From the NCBI GenBank assembly GCA_023055505.1, contig JALIRH010000036.1, forward strand, positions 868,001 to 932,000: a DNA stretch of 64,000 nucleotides, read 5' to 3'. Positions 18,401 through 31,710 of this stretch are shown in pieces (position 1 is the stretch's first letter; each line of letters begins with the position of its first letter). A program made the position numbers and the translations under genes. The stretch comes from Callipepla californica brunnescens. Its lineage: Eukaryota > Chordata > Aves > Galliformes > Odontophoridae. The notes beneath the pieces were generated by a model. That model worked only from the letters and a program-made list of their open reading frames with translations. It was not told the DNA's origin and made no database searches.

Positions 18401-21400
18401 GGGGTACTCTTTTCAGCCTGGAAGAAGGTTCCTCCTTCTGGAACCAAGGGCTTACATGGAAAGTGGTGAGTAGTGACTGGCTCTTTGTGTGTGTCCCTTC
18501 CTTGAGCTGGAGCTTGGAGAGAACAACTCTGTGAGGGCATTCACATTGCCCTGTGTCTCCTCCTGAGCTCTTCTGGTAGGGGAGAGATTGCTTTCTCTGT
18601 CAGTGCCCCAGAATTAATACACATCAAGGGCAGAGAGCAATCTGGTACTATCCTGAGCTACAGGACAACGTTGCAGGTGACATAGTTTTCTCAGGTACAT
18701 GAGAGAAATGGCTTTTGTGCCTGGGCCTTTGCAGCCTGTTTCTCTGGGAGTGGAGTAAGCAGGTGTTGAATTTCTTTCTGCTGTCTTCTGCCTTGGGGAG
18801 CTGTACTGCAGCAGTGTCCTGTATCTCCTGCTTGTGAATTTCTCTGCCTGTAGTGCTAAATTCTGTGAAGTTAACAGTTTTTCTGAGAGTGTGTCCCATC
18901 TCACAAAGTTTTTGGTATTTCTTACACAAAATGCCCTGTTGGTGGGATTCAGTTACTCTGCTGTTTCTCAGCAGGGATAAGAGGAGCCAGGGGTTTCCTG
19001 AAGTGGCAGCTCTATCAGAGCCAATAAAGACCTCAGTTCCCCCTCTAAACAAGCTGTGCTGGTGCCTTGTAATTGTTTGTTTTTTAGCTGCACATTACTA
19101 TCTCTGATTATAAAAGTGCTGGAGGAATTACTGGGTGAAATTCCTAACTTTTCTTGTGTAGGAAGCCAGATCAACTGGTTATAGTAGTGCCTTCTAACCC
19201 TACCCTCTTCTGCAGCAGGAAATGGGCACCCTCAGTGGGACCATTTTCATACAGCCTGGTGTTCATAAAGCACAATGACCATTTTTATAAACGTTCTGGA
19301 GCTCCTTTCCCCAGCCATAAGTCTCAAGGAAGGGCTGACTGTGCCACTTTTCATTTCAGGAGTTCTTATTTCTTTCCATGTTTTAACTTCCTTAGCTTTT
19401 CTGTTCCATGGCTGCCACCTTCACCCTGAATTTTTTCCGCTCTGGGATTCAGTTTGGAAGTTGGGGGTCTTTCCAGCTCCCTGGTCTGCTGAATTTTGGA
19501 GAGTTCAAGGTAAGATTTAGCGCTGTGGATATTCTCCTTCTGCAGCAGCATGTTGGTAGGCTAAGACAGGATTGCTCTGCTATGGTCATGGCTACTAGAA
19601 GTATCTTACTGTTAAGAGAGAAGCACTGGAAGGAAACTGCAGCTACTGATGGGCTTCTTATGCTTAATTACACAGTGTTCTGAGTCTGATAAGAAATGCC
19701 ACCTCTGGACTGCTGTGGACTTGGGCTTCTTCATTCTGATGGGGATTGTAGGAGGCCTTCTTGGAGCCACCTTCAACTGTCTGAACAAGAGGCTCGCCAA
19801 GTACCGCATGCGGAACGTGCATCCCAAACCGAAGCTTGTCAGGTATTTGTGCTCTCCTGAGCTTGTCTCTCCTGTGTGTCCAGCATCCCGAAGCAAAATG
19901 GATCTAGGGAACCTAGGGAGGAAAAGCTGGATGTATTCGTACTGAAGTCACAAAATGAAACATCTGTAGAACTTAACAATTCATTTTTGGCATTCATTTT
20001 TACAGTCTACCACTGTTTCTGTAGTTATTATGGTGGGGTAACAAAAGCTAGAATCCCTTTATTGTGGGCTGTGAAAGGGACTCTGATGCTTACAGCTGAG
20101 CAAAGTAGAGCTTCATCTCCATGCAGGATTTGTGTGTATCTTGTCCAAACAGATGTGGAAAGAGTAGATAATCATCTTTTGTGGTTAAAACCACAGCTAG
20201 TCTCTGTCTGTGGTATTTAGAGAATTGCCATGTAATTCTGGAAGCTAACTGCTGTAGGCAGTGTTCTTAAATGAGAAGCCCAGGTTTAGAGGAGGGGAAA
20301 AAAAAAGTATTTCAGTAGCTAGAAAAGAGGTGGGAAGGACTATTCATCAACCTGTCCAGTGCTGTCTAGACAGGGTAGTCTTCTGTGCTGTAGGGATACA
20401 GAGAACATTGTTTCCATGTGAACAATGTCATCACTGAACCCTTCCCTTTGGCTTTTTGTATGTGACTATGTGTTCTGAGAACAGAAATAGCTCCCTTAAG
20501 GGGCAGGAAATTAATAAAGGGAGCTGATGCAATCCTGGCCACCAGGTCATGATTCAGCCTGTCTTGCAGGCTCCCCTGCTTCAAGTATTAAGCTGTGGCA
20601 TCTGCTTCTACCTATTCCCAGGTCGTATTCAGAGCCCACGTTGGGCTACAGGTCTGTGTGTGGTTTCAGTGTTTGGTTTCTGCTGTGTGCTTGCAGAGTC
20701 CTGGAGAGCCTGCTTGTGTCTCTGACCACCACTGTCGTAGTCTTTGTGGCCTCCATGGTCCTGGGGGAATGCCGGCAGATGTCCTCCACCAGTCACACTG
20801 GCAATGACACTCTGAGTTTGCAGGTGAGGAATCCTCCACGAGGATCGTGTGTCTTGTTCATATTGCTCACCCTTCAGAGGAGTGCAGGTAGGTAATGAAT
20901 TCTTGATGGCATGCAGTACCTACACAAAACTTGAATGAAAGCTTATGAACAGTTGCAGGACCTTAAGGTAGTAATGAAAGCTGCAGTTTGTGCTTTTGTA
21001 GTTTGACAAATGAGCTGAAGCTGTGAATCAGCCCATTGATGCTGCAGGCCTGATGTCTGCCATTGCTGGTTTGGTCTGATCCTCTCAAACTGTGTGCTGA
21101 GAGCCCTGTACAGAAGGGTTGCTCCCATTCTGCACAGTGGCTGGCATGACAGGGAGTAGATTTTAACTCTCCATGTCCTTTGTGTTCTTCATCAGGGCAT
21201 GTCAGAGGATGTGAATTCAAGCATCAAAACATTTTTCTGCCCGAATGAAACCTACAATGACATGGCCACCCTCTTCTTCAACCCTCAGGAGTCAGCTATC
21301 CTCCAGCTCTTCCATCAAGATGGTGAGTAGCTAGCAGGCAGTGCCTTGTGCTATTCTTAGGGTTCAGGGTTTCATCTTGCTTGAAAACAGTCTTGTCGCA

Positions 21401-24400
21401 AGAACCTTAAAGCTAAAAGCATCTTCAAGCTCAGGGGGCTGCTGGTACGACAGAGTAAGGTCCCCTCCATGGGAAGAAAGGCTTGCTTCTCCTTCTTTTC
21501 TGTTTACTCAATGTCTTCACGTGTGTTTGGACTGTGAGACTGTTGTGAGATGGGTCTGCTGCGAGCTGAGGGGTGGATGGTGCAAGACTGCTATCTGTTC
21601 CACAGGCCTTTTCCCCTTCAGTCATGATTATTCTTGTGTTGCAGGTACTTTCAGCCCAGTCACACTCTCCTTGTTCTTCCTTCTCTATTTCTTACTCTCC
21701 TGCTGGACATACGGGATCTCTGTGCCCAGCGGTCTTTTTGTGCCATCACTGCTTTGTGGGGCTGCCTTCGGACGCCTGGTCGCCAACCTCCTCAAAAGGT
21801 GCACTGAGTGTGTGAGAGACGTGCTGCGGGGCGTGCTGAGCTCTCAGTCAGGTTGTTCTAATCTCAGGGCTCTTTGTTTTCCCTTAGCTATATCGGCTTG
21901 GATCACATCTACTCGGGGACCTTCGCACTGATCGGGGCAGCAGCGTTCCTGGGAGGAGTGGTCCGCATGACAATCAGCCTGACTGTAATCCTCATTGAAT
22001 CCACCAATGAAATCACATATGGGCTCCCAATAATGATCACCCTCATGGTGAGTGCAGGGTTTCAGCTCTGGCTTCTCGAACCTGAATCTCTCTTCCTCCC
22101 AGAGCCACACTGAGCCCAAGTGTCCTTTACTTGGAGCAGTGACTCAGCAGGCCTTGTGTTTGCTCCTCAGGTAGCCAAATGGACAGGAGACTTTTTCAAC
22201 AAAGGCATCTATGACATCCACGTCAACTTGAGAGGAGTGCCTCTTCTGGAGTGGGAAACAGAGGTGGAAATGGATAAGTAAGGCTGCTACTCTTGGCAGG
22301 GCTGTGGGTTAGAGTTTGTCTTAGAAACGTTCCTCAGAAAGGAATGTTGGAATGGGAGGATGTTGTAGCGTGCCCAAAATCCTGGCTACATCAGCTGCTG
22401 TGAGAGGAGCTGGAAACTGCATTGAGCAGGAAATAGGAGCTGGAGCCCTCACTGGTTGGACAGGTGGAGGTCTGAGGAGCAGGTGAGATGCATGCAGCAA
22501 TCTTGGATTTTTCTGTTTCCTCAGGCTGCGAGCCAGCGACATCATGGAACCCAACCTGACATATGTCTACCCCCACACCCGAATCCAGTCCCTCGTTAGC
22601 ATCTTGCGCACAACTGTTCATCATGCCTTCCCTGTTGTGACCGAGAACAGGGGCAACGAGAGGGAGTTCATGAAGGGAAATCAGCTCATCAGCAACAACA
22701 TCAAATTCAAGGTAAGAAGCAGCTTCTTCAGTAAGTCAAAGAATGAGGAGCTTGGTTGTGCAGGTGGAAGACCCCTTCCTTTGTTCTGTAGACTTATTTT
22801 CGATGCAAGATTCAGACCAGACATGCGCACCCACCCAAATACAACATTTTCAGAAATGCAGTCCCATTCCATTCTCCTGATCACAGCGAAGGCAGAATGG
22901 TGGGCTGTGTTTCGAAAAGCAAAGGTTAGAAAGGTTCCTTGAAGTATGCAGTTGAGGATAGAGATGGAGAAATCCTGGATTCAGCACTGAAGGACTGAAC
23001 CCACATTTGAGACTGATTAAGCTGCCTACATGCTTCCCTCGTTCGTAGGAGGACTGGGGAGAAAGCTTTGGTTTCTTGGAGAGGGTGAAATTTAAGGTTG
23101 GAACGAATAACGCGGTGTACCCATGGTGCCTGACTTCCTACACAAATAGTTTGTAGTACTCTTTGACAAATGTTGACCTGTTCAGTGGACATCTGAAAAC
23201 TGTTGTGTACAGAAATCCAGCATTCTCACCCGAGCTGGAGAGCAGCGCAAGCGGAGTCAGTCCATGAAGTCCTATCCTTCGAGTGAGCTGCGCAACATGT
23301 GTGATGAGCACATCACGACAGAGGAGCCGCCAGAGAAGGAGGATTTGCTGCAACAGATGCTGGAGAGAAGGTGAGTTTGTGCTAGCTGTGAAGCAGGGTG
23401 TTTCTGTACAGTGCCCATTACTTCACGGGCTGGAGGAAGCAGTAGTAGCAGCCATGTTTTTAGAGGTGACTTGTCAGGACTCGTTAGGCTGTGCTGGAAC
23501 CTGCTCCTGGGGCTGAGTCCTAGGATAATGGCTTGGTGCTGACTGGCCTTTGAATTTAAATTTCCATCAAATACCTACCCAGAAATATGATCTGGAGAGG
23601 ATAGAATACCTGGGGAAATGCCTTTGCTGTAGAAATTGATGCCTTGTCTTCTGCAAAAAACCTGAGAGCTGTGTGAAGCTCACTCCTCCCAAGAGAGGAG
23701 CAGATAAATCTTTTCTGTAGTACTTGATACTGCCTTTCTGGTAACTAGGCTGAGTCACTAGGCTTGCATTGCACTTGTTTCCAAGCAGAAGCCCAGAGTG
23801 GTTAATCAGTCTCTAACCTAGTGATTGTGACATGTATGGGTGGAGTTACAGGCTGACATCTCACCAGATACTTCAGCTTTTATTAGAAGCTGAATAATTG
23901 GGCACTGAAAATTCCTTTAGTAGGAAGTGAACTTAAACTGTTAGTTAGGAGACTATTTCCATTGTGCTCCTGGTGTAATACTCTTTCCATGGTAATGGCA
24001 CCTGACCCTTCTCTAATTGTCTGGAGGAAAGACTTGCTTGTCTCCAGCAAGAATCCCTGAGGAGAAGGTTGCAAAGAGCAGAAATAGCTGTTGTTTTGGA
24101 GGATGGGGTGTGTGGTTTTTTTTATGTTCAGGCAACTTACAGCATGCGTTTGTTCATAGATACACTCCTTACCCCAACCTGTATCCTGACCAGTCTCCCA
24201 GTGAAGAGTGGACTATGGAGGAACGTTTCAGACCTTTGACCTTCCATGGCTTGATCCTGCGCTCGCAACTGGTCACCCTGCTTGTCAGGGGTGTTTGTTA
24301 CTCTGAGAGCCAGTCAGTGAGTCTTCCTAACCCAGAACTGTAGCAAAGGCATCTCTGCCCTCTGGGCTTAGCAAGTTGGGACAATATTTATGGGCAAACA

Positions 24401-27400
24401 AGGGTATTTTATCTGTTTTTACATTTTACATCTAAGGAAAGAGAACAGCTACTGTATTTGGGGAGAGGAAAATCAGCTGATGCAAGTGTCTGTTGCATGA
24501 GAACTGGGGAATGGAGAGCAGATCTTAAAGTGTGCTTGAATTTTATGTTCTTGCTGCTAGTGTGCCAAGGTTTTACCAGGAGATTTTCAGCTATTGTTGA
24601 GATTAGTATAAGCATTTGTGTTTGGGGCCCAGTTTCCACAATCCTCTTTTGTTCCTTCCCACGTGTTCATAGAATCATGGAATCTTTGGAGTGGGAAGGG
24701 GCCTTTAAAGGTCATTTAGTCCAACTCTCCTGCAGTGAACAGTGATACTTACAGCTCGGTCAGGTGCTCAGAACCCTGTTCAGCCTGACTTGGAAGTCCC
24801 ATCCTTGGAGACATTTAACTCATGCCAGTACTTCATTGTTACTGGGAAAAAAAAAAACTTCCTTATATCCAATCCAAATCTCCCCTGTTCTAGTTGGAAA
24901 CCATTTCCCCTTGTCCCATCACAACAGACCCTGCTGAAGAGTCTGTCCCCTTCTTAGATACTGACTGGCTGCTCTCAGCTCTTCCTGCAGCCTTCTTCCT
25001 GCAGTTGCACAGCCCCAGCTCTCAGCCTGTCCTCACAGGGAGCTGTTCTATCCCCTGGACCATTTTTGTGGCCCTCCTTTGGGCACACTCCAGCAGGTCC
25101 ACCTCCCTCCTGTTTGAGGACTCCACTTGTGGATGCAGTACTCCAGTGAGGTCTCACCAGGGCAGAACCGAGGGGCAGGATCACCTCCCTCGACCTGCTG
25201 AGTGTGCTTCTTTTGATGTTGCCGAGGATATAGTTGGTTTTCTGGACTGCAGGGACGCATTGCTGGCTCATGTCCAGCTTACCAGTACTCCCAAAGTTCT
25301 TTTCAGCCAGGATGTGTCAGAGTTTGAAGAGCATGTGCTCTCTTTTTGTATGGGTTTGCTGAGGTGAGCAACTAGGAGGAATGCCTTTGGAGAAGGCATT
25401 TTTGGGCAGGTGGAGAGGGAAGGCAGTTTGAGCAAGCGTAGGGCACTGGGTGGCATTGTTAGCTGTGCTGCTTGCAGACTGCGTGGGAAGGTGACACCTT
25501 GATCCAGTGGCATTTGTTTTAATTGCAGAGTGCAAGTCAGCCTCGTCTGTCTCACGCAGAAATGTCAGAGGATTATCCCCGCTATCCAGATATCCATGAC
25601 CTGGACCTCACATTGCTGAACCCTCGCATGATAGTGGTAAGAGATGCACTGCAGTGTGACAGCATTTCCTGATAATCATTTAGAGCTGTCTTAAGCCTTT
25701 AAAAAGTGCCAGGAGCACGGTCAAGTCCAACCTTCAGAGCAGTGGCCAACATCATGTGCTTCTTGTGCGCTCATCCTGCCTTGTTTACGTGTCAGTTGTC
25801 ACACCTGCTGTGAAGTAGTGTTCCATACAGGTGCTCTTCACTCTCAGAGTGACATTTTAGCTTCCTGCTAGGTGAGGCTCTTCCCTGATGGACTGGCAAA
25901 CTGCTGGTACCTGTTTGAAGCTCTCAGGGGTGTGCTGCCAGCCCAGTGTCAGGCCTCTCACTGTCTTTGTAATTGCAGTGTAGGCCAAAGTGTTTTGTTT
26001 TTTTTTTTACTATAGATTCTTTTTTTCATGGACCTACATTTATCCTGTTGGCTTTCTGCAAGATTATGGGATAAGACCAACTCTGACAAATGAGGTTTCC
26101 AAAAAGGAAATCTCTTTGCAGAGGAATGAGTACGCATGTAGATGGAAATGCTGTCCAGAGGGCATTGAGTTGGAGGGTTTACAGCAATTGCTTATTAGTG
26201 ACTTCCAGAACTCCTGAAAATACCTTTTGTAAATAATATCCTGTTGGTTATTTTTTTTTTCTTTCTTAGGATGTCACCCCGTACATGAACCCTTCACCCT
26301 TTGCTGTTTCTCCAAACACTCATGTATCTCAAGTCTTTAACTTGTTTAGGACAATGGGACTCAGGCACTTACCAGTTGTGAACGCAGTTGGAGAGGTGAG
26401 TCCTTATCTGTTTTGTGTCTGCTAAGCAAGGAAGCAGATGTGGTTTTTTCCAATGCTTTTGCCTTTGAGAGAGTTAATGTGTTGCCTTTGAGAGAGTTAA
26501 TGTGTCTTAATGTGAAACAGATACATTTTAATGGGGTCAGAACATGATGGTTGGAATGGTGTAATGGCAACAGGACCAAAGCAATGAGAAGGTGTTACAA
26601 AGAAAGAAGGATGCTCACCTGCCTCTGAGGTTTGAGACTTGCAGGAAAAACTCCCCAAAGGAGGGATCTCCAACAAGAGATCCTCCCTCAGTGGCAGTCA
26701 GCCCTTAAATGAGGTCTAAGAGGGATGCAGCCTGGCTCCACCTCTTTCAGTGACACAAGTGAATTGTCTTCACCTGTTCTCCCAGGGCTGACAGGATCTT
26801 TTTCTCCAGGTGCTCAATGAGTGGCTCAGGCTGTGACTCAGCAGTTGCCATACAATGGTCTTAAGACTCTGGAGCACTGTTAATTCCTGGGACTTCATTT
26901 CCATCTTTAGTTTCCAAGCCTGCTCCATGCCTTCACCTCTCTCAGCGTGTGGAAGCCTGGCATGCACCTTTTGAGAGTCCTTGAGTCACCAGTTTGACTT
27001 CCTCTTTAACAGCTTTATTCAAGACCAAGAGTAGAATTTCCTGTATGGTGGGACAGGAGGTTTTCTGTTGGATGGGAACTTGCATCCTGTTCTTAGGGGC
27101 AGCAAAAAAATTTGTGCTTGTTTCGCCATGGTTGTCTCTTTGCCATCTACAGTGTGCAGGAGTAGTCAGTAGGTGTCAGTAACTTCCTATAAGCACAATG
27201 AAAAAGTGTTTCCCTTAAGCCTGAACAGGGAAGCAAAATCCTGATAATAATAGCCAATGTCCTAATGAGACAGCAGTGCTGTCTTTGCATTTAATTGTTC
27301 CTAATAGCTACCCTAAATAAGCTGTTGGAAAACACGTGCTGTAAACTCATTCCATGTTTAATACAAGATGCTCCTGCAGTACCAGAGAGCAGCCCAGCTC

Positions 27401-28094
27401 TAAACTCCCACTGTATGAAATTACTGAGCTGTTTCATTAGGTGAAATGTGTAGTTTCATCTCAGCAGACTGGGAGAGAGGGCCCCTTCTGTGACCTGCCA
27501 GCTAGTGACAGTCAGCATGCATTCACTTTGCTAGTTTTACTGTTTCATCTTCAGAGTTCGTAGGATGTATTTCACATGAGCTGTCTGCAGTTCTGTCTTG
27601 TGGCAAACAAGAAATGTCTCTAATGAAGCCAAATGAGACAGCTTTGACATTTCCAATGGCTTTCACTCTCTGAAGGATTTTGTTACATCTGTAGGCTCTC
27701 TATCATGAATGTATTATGAATGTATTTCCCTTATAGGTAGAGGTAACTACTGCTGTGTCCAGACATGGTAGCAGGAGCTAAGCTATCTGATTGGGTGTAG
27801 TTAAAGCAGTGTCTTGCCTGTGTAGATACGTGCTTCAAGAAGGAGCTGCTGGTTTTGAACTTGAACCCTGTAACTCTGTGTTGTTAATAACTGCGTGGAG
27901 GTTCTCACTTGCTCTTTTGGTTTGGAAAGATGAACAGCTCTGCCACGCACATCTCTTAGCTGCACGTCTGTGATGCTGACATGTCTTTCTTTCCTTTTTT
28001 CTTCCTCTTTAAGATTGTTGGAATAATCACTCGGCACAACCTGACCCACGAGTTCCTGCAGGCGAGGCTGAGACAACACTATCAGACCATTTGA
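12426..28094 (+). CDS. CLCN6: Chloride/proton exchanger ClC-6 (23 coding exons)
   Basis: ClC-6 is a late-endosomal 2Cl-/H+ antiporter. Coding exons are 12426-12497, 12974-13033, 15075-15140, 15273-15338, 15989-16055, 16443-16549, 16759-16885, 17400-17467, 17610-17668, 18333-18465, 19396-19509, 19676-19842, 20697-20823, 21196-21322, 21645-21798, 21888-22047, 22171-22277, 22525-22711, 23213-23370, 24160-24316, 25529-25636, 26270-26395 and 28014-28094. Phases close to 865 residues (human 869). The N-terminus has a five-Cys run. The selectivity motif GSGIPE precedes GKEGP, whose Glu195 is the gating glutamate. Glu262 in SLEEGSSFW is the proton glutamate. Three luminal sequons (NDT, NSS, NET) sit where ClC-6 is glycosylated. 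Two cytosolic CBS domains fill the C-terminus, with a basic Ser-rich insert ([13 protein letters not shown]) inside. Exon 14 begins GMSEDV, seemingly one residue longer than in human. The gene shares its promoter with MTHFR and converges on the natriuretic cluster. Confidence 0.97.
12799..12942. repeat. 13-bp minisatellite in CLCN6 intron 1, 11 copies
   Basis: Eleven head-to-tail copies of a 13-base unit (CCTCGGCCTGGCA) lie about 30 bases upstream of the CLCN6 exon 2 acceptor at 12973. Copies change in order: five of the first type, two with CTTGGCA, two with CTTGGTA, then two further diverged. Because 13 is not a multiple of three, the same 13-residue peptide appears in all frames. These frames are not genes. 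Confidence 0.95.
13083..13315 (-). mobile_element. CR1 LINE 3' fragment, antisense
   Basis: The segment begins with degenerate TCACAG repeats, then GAGCTGGAGGGGTTGGAAGG and the segment around GAGTCCAACCCACTGC. This is the reverse complement of a CR1 3' tail. It runs through CAGAACTTCCTATGCTTCAG, also typical of CR1. It lies in CLCN6 intron 2 and faces the sense CR1 that follows. Confidence 0.85.
13380..13983 (+). mobile_element. CR1 LINE 3' part with end of reverse-transcriptase ORF
   Basis: The open frame from about 13436 to 13900 encodes the C-terminal part of CR1 ORF2. It reads [15 protein letters not shown], then [16 protein letters not shown], then [16 protein letters not shown] and [20 protein letters not shown], as in chicken CR1. 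The element ends with CCAACCTAATGAATCTATGA, the CR1 3' end. It is 5'-truncated as most copies are, but its remaining frame is open, so it is fairly young. The first 55 bases resemble another CR1 portion and may be a separate fragment. It lies in CLCN6 intron 2, sense to the gene. Confidence 0.9.
13985..14131 (+). mobile_element. CR1 LINE 3' fragment, sense
   Basis: GAGGTGGTGGAATCTCC, a gap, then CTGCTTTAGCAGAG and TCCATTCCAACCTCTACAG followed by TTCTGTGATTCTGTG form a decayed CR1 3' end. It directly abuts the previous element, so CLCN6 intron 2 holds three CR1 pieces in a row. Confidence 0.8.
24668..25315 (-). mobile_element. CR1 LINE fragment in CLCN6 intron 20, antisense
   Basis: It starts TCATAGAATCATGGAATC, followed by GGAAGGGGCC and the AGTCCAAC segment, the inverted CR1 3' end. 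It continues through GTTGGAAACCATTTCCCC, CATTTTTGTGGCCCTCCTT and CCAGTGAGGTCTCACC, all standard CR1 blocks. About 650 bases long and with no open coding frame left, it looks older than the copy at 13380. Confidence 0.9.
26461..26505. repeat. 23-bp tandem duplication in CLCN6 intron 22
   Basis: GCCTTTGAGAGAGTTAATGT followed by GTT occurs twice back to back with no mismatch over the overlap, which suggests a recent slippage event. It lies just downstream of CLCN6 exon 22. Confidence 0.9.
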
Positions 28095-31000
28095 TGCCCC
28101 TGCCCCACTGCCAGCCTGGCTGCCTCCCTCTTCCAAGCCTGCACACACGCTCACATTCTGCTTGGACCCCACAAGGCCCAAGACTTTGCCTTTTGGCTTC
28201 TCACACACATATCGAGCCTGGGGAGCTGGAAAACATCTTGCTAGCCAGAGAACTAGAGGAGCTGCTTGAGCCCGGAGCTACTGACTGATCTCGGGCACTT
28301 GGTTTGACCACTCTTCATCCAGGTTTTTTTCTTTTCCTGTGCCCTAACCTTTCATCAGATGTTCTCCTGACAGTACATGCTCTGCTGTTTTGTTTTGGTT
28401 GGTTTATTTTTGAAGCTTGGACGAAAGAACCATCTGGCACCACTGTACCCTGTGCTGAGAACTGCAGCATCTTTTCCCCATCCTGTGCATCTCCCTTCTC
28501 CACATCCTCCCTTGTTCCTGCAACTTTTGCCTTACTTGTGTGAGAGAGGAATAGCTGTCAAGGCTGAGAGGAGATAATGAAGTCATCAAATTGCTGCTTT
28601 GGAGGATGACTTTTCTCAAAAGCAGCATAAAAACCCTCTGGAAATGCACATCTCTTTGTGGGTGCTCTCAATTGCTCATATTTTTCCACCCTTGCCTCCA
28701 TTTTTTTTCTCCCTAATTTTTTTTACTCTTTCCATGAGAGAGTGTTCCTTTCTATAAGATTTTTTTTTTTTTTTGACAAATGACTTTTGAGAGCCTTTTG
28801 GAAAATCAGGAGTTCAAAACAGTTAAATTCCATTTACTGCCTGGACTATATATATGTTTAATACGCTTACAGCATCTCAGAGAAGGGAGATTTCTTTTTC
28901 CCTGTTAGCTGTTGCTCCATTATCTCCCTGCAAGAGGTTCTCCTAAGGTACGTTGTGGCACTCAGCATTGTCACCACCCTGGCACTCCTGTATTTATAGG
29001 TACTGTGTCCTTGTAATGACCCAGCAGGGAGAGCCTGGGACACTTTTCCAGCTACAGAGCAGGGAATCCCACTTCCTCAGAGTACAGAGATGTTTGATTT
29101 CTGGGGGAGGTTATAACTGATGTCTCTGAGTTTGACTGGATGATCTCTGTTGTGAGAGCAGCTGGTGTGACTTGAGGCTGCCATGCAGGGGGGATCCTTG
29201 GTGCTGGTGAGTGGCAGTCAGGACTGTACTGCAGGTTGGTAAGTTGGGCTGTCTGGCCAAATGTCTGTAAAGGTAAAAAAAGCACTTAAAAGCCAGTTGC
29301 AGCCAGTTCACTGCTTTAGCAGGTACCATCCTGGCCAGCTCCTGTATTGTTCCAGCAGGCACCTGCCTTTGTGAGTTTTGCATACAGATAACCCTGGTGG
29401 GAAGCCAACGTTGTGCCTCCAGGGGCTGCAGGGTTGATTGGCTTGATAAAGCACAGAGCATTCTCTCAGCCTGGGCTAAGTGACATGGGGAATGCACCCC
29501 AGGAGAGCTTCTGCACAGTCTCTGAGCACTCCTTTTAACCTGTTGTCTGCCACGAGGAGCTAGTGAGATGAGAGGTGCAGCAAAAGGAAATTGGCCATTA
29601 TTATATGTTCTGAAATCAGGAGCTCACATACATTGAGGCTTTGCCCTTTCCTTACATGTCTAAACACTACATCTTGTTAGAGCAGTCTCTGGCTTTGTGG
29701 AAGCTAGTTGTTGCAGGGCAGTGCTCTGCAAGCTGCTGCAGTTAGGGCCAGGAGGTTTTGTGTTCAGGGCACTGTAGTAGCTGTAGTCTTCACACAGGGC
29801 TCTTCAAGTCACAGGAGCTCCTTAGTTGATCATGTAGTCTTTGCAGCCCGGGTAACTGAGGGACAGATGGCATCCTCTGGCTGTCCTTGGAAGAAAGGTA
29901 GCCAAGCCAGGGGATGCACTTGATTTTTGTCCTGCAGATGAGAGATGGGTCTTGAAACAGAACGTTAAGGTAGAATTAGCCCTTGTCATACAGAGGATAG
30001 CACAGCTGTTCTGGAAAGCTTTTTAGCAAAGCTGTTCATAAGCACTTCGATTTTTTTATTATTATTATAATATTTTTTTAATTCCCAGGACCATTTGTTA
30101 ACCATGGGCACTTTTCAGGGTTGATTAAAGGTACCTACGCTTAAAAGCAGAAAACGATTAGTTCTTTTTCTTAACTGTGGAGCTCGTAGCAGCAGCTCTT
30201 GTGTCCTCCACTGAAAGCAGTTCTGCTGGCTTCTCAATACCTTGGCTCCGTTTCAGGTTAGGCACACAAGCTCTTAAACTTCCTAGGTTGAAGAAAGGTC
30301 TTTTCCTACAGCCAGGACCCATCATGTGCCTTCAATCTAAACTCCTTAGCTGGGACAGATGTAGCATTTGTTCTTAGAGCATATAAGCTGATACTGCTTC
30401 TGCTGTTGACTTGCAAGTTGTTTCCCTGTGCAAAGAGTGAGGTTGTTTTCTGAGGATAAACTGCAGTTGGTTTTTAAAATGTCAGCGTTCCCTGAAAGCT
30501 GCTCTTGCACTAAGCTACCCTGAGAAACTTCCAGCACACCTTTGCACTCCCTGAAGCTGAGTTGCTTAAAATGTGCTTCTGCTAACCAACCTTTCATTGG
30601 AAGGGTGTGTGCTCAGGCTGTTACAGATCACAGGAATCCTGCATTAGCAATCCCGTACTGTCAGAGAGAACCTCTGGAGGAGTGCCCTATATCTCTTGTT
30701 GGCAAATCCTTTTCTTCTTGCTCACATTGAGTGATTGTGTGGAAGGTTTCTTCACCTGAATCTGAGGTCCTTAAATTGCCTTGAGTCAGTTCCCTACTGT
30801 TCTATTGCTCTACGTGACAGATACTGCTGCAGGTTGTCCTCCCCTTAAGGCCTGGTGTTAGGTGATTTAGGCAAGACAGGCCAAAATATCTTGCCAAAGT
30901 TTGAGCACCAGCTCTGCATCCCCACGAGAAAGCCTTCAGTCAGCTGCCAGCACTGCCTGCCCTGCATACACATTGCTGGAAAACGCACCCAGTTCACTCA

Positions 31001-31700
31001 GTCAGCAAAGAGATTGCAACTGGTGATGGCAGGTCACTGCTCTGAAGGGAAATCTGAGCGTGCAATGTGGCTTGCAGGAGGGACATTGCAAGTTCTGTGA
31101 CGTTTGGAGATGCAGCACTTTCCCCCTGCCTAAATGAACCACTCTTGTCCTCACCCTTCGCTGCTCGCTGCGCTCCTTTCTAACAGTGCCCTCGCTGCTC
31201 TCCTTCTGGCTGCTCAGTGGTTTACCAAGGAATTTGCTTTTAGCATAGGTGCCTAGAACCTGTTACTTAAAGCAACACTAAAGGGAGAGGAACCAAGAAC
31301 TGGATTAGTATTTATGGCAGAAGTTAGGGGTAATGTGGGGCACCCGCCTCGTGGTTTCCTGTGCAGTGTTAATTAACTGTGAGCCATTCCAGTGGTAGCA
31401 ACTTACCCTTCCATTTGTTTCTTTTTGCACTGTTTTTGTTATGAAATGATGTAAGCTAATTCCACGGTGTATATAAATTGTGTTATGTTTTGGTTTTTGT
31501 TTTATTTTTAAGTTTGTATGAACTCATTTTTATTTGAACTGTGGCACTTGGGACGTGTTCGTGTATCCATGTCATGAAACCATGACGCCGTAACCTGTCT
31601 GGGAGTAAAATGTTTGTGTGTCTCCTTCAGCACTTCAAGGCCTTTCGATGTTTCTAGTGTTGTCTTATTTTTGCCCTTTGTTGTAATAAAACTGATGGAA
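28095..31700 (+). terminator. CLCN6: CLCN6 3' UTR with polyA signal
   Basis: After the stop at 28092-28094 I see no AATAAA until 31685-31690. A GT-rich stretch follows, so the 3' UTR is about 3.6 kb. Inside it are T-runs (around 28760) and an A/T-rich TTATTATTATAATATTTT tract near 30055 that could affect mRNA stability. The open frames here are short and unrecognised. Mammalian CLCN6 also has a long 3' UTR. Confidence 0.75.
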
Positions 31701-31710
31701 CGTGGGAATC

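Noticed and set aside
29090..29165. Sequence like a CR1 tail (GACTGGATGATCTCTG) in the CLCN6 3' UTR
   Set aside because: Only a short patch matches and the terminal repeat is missing.
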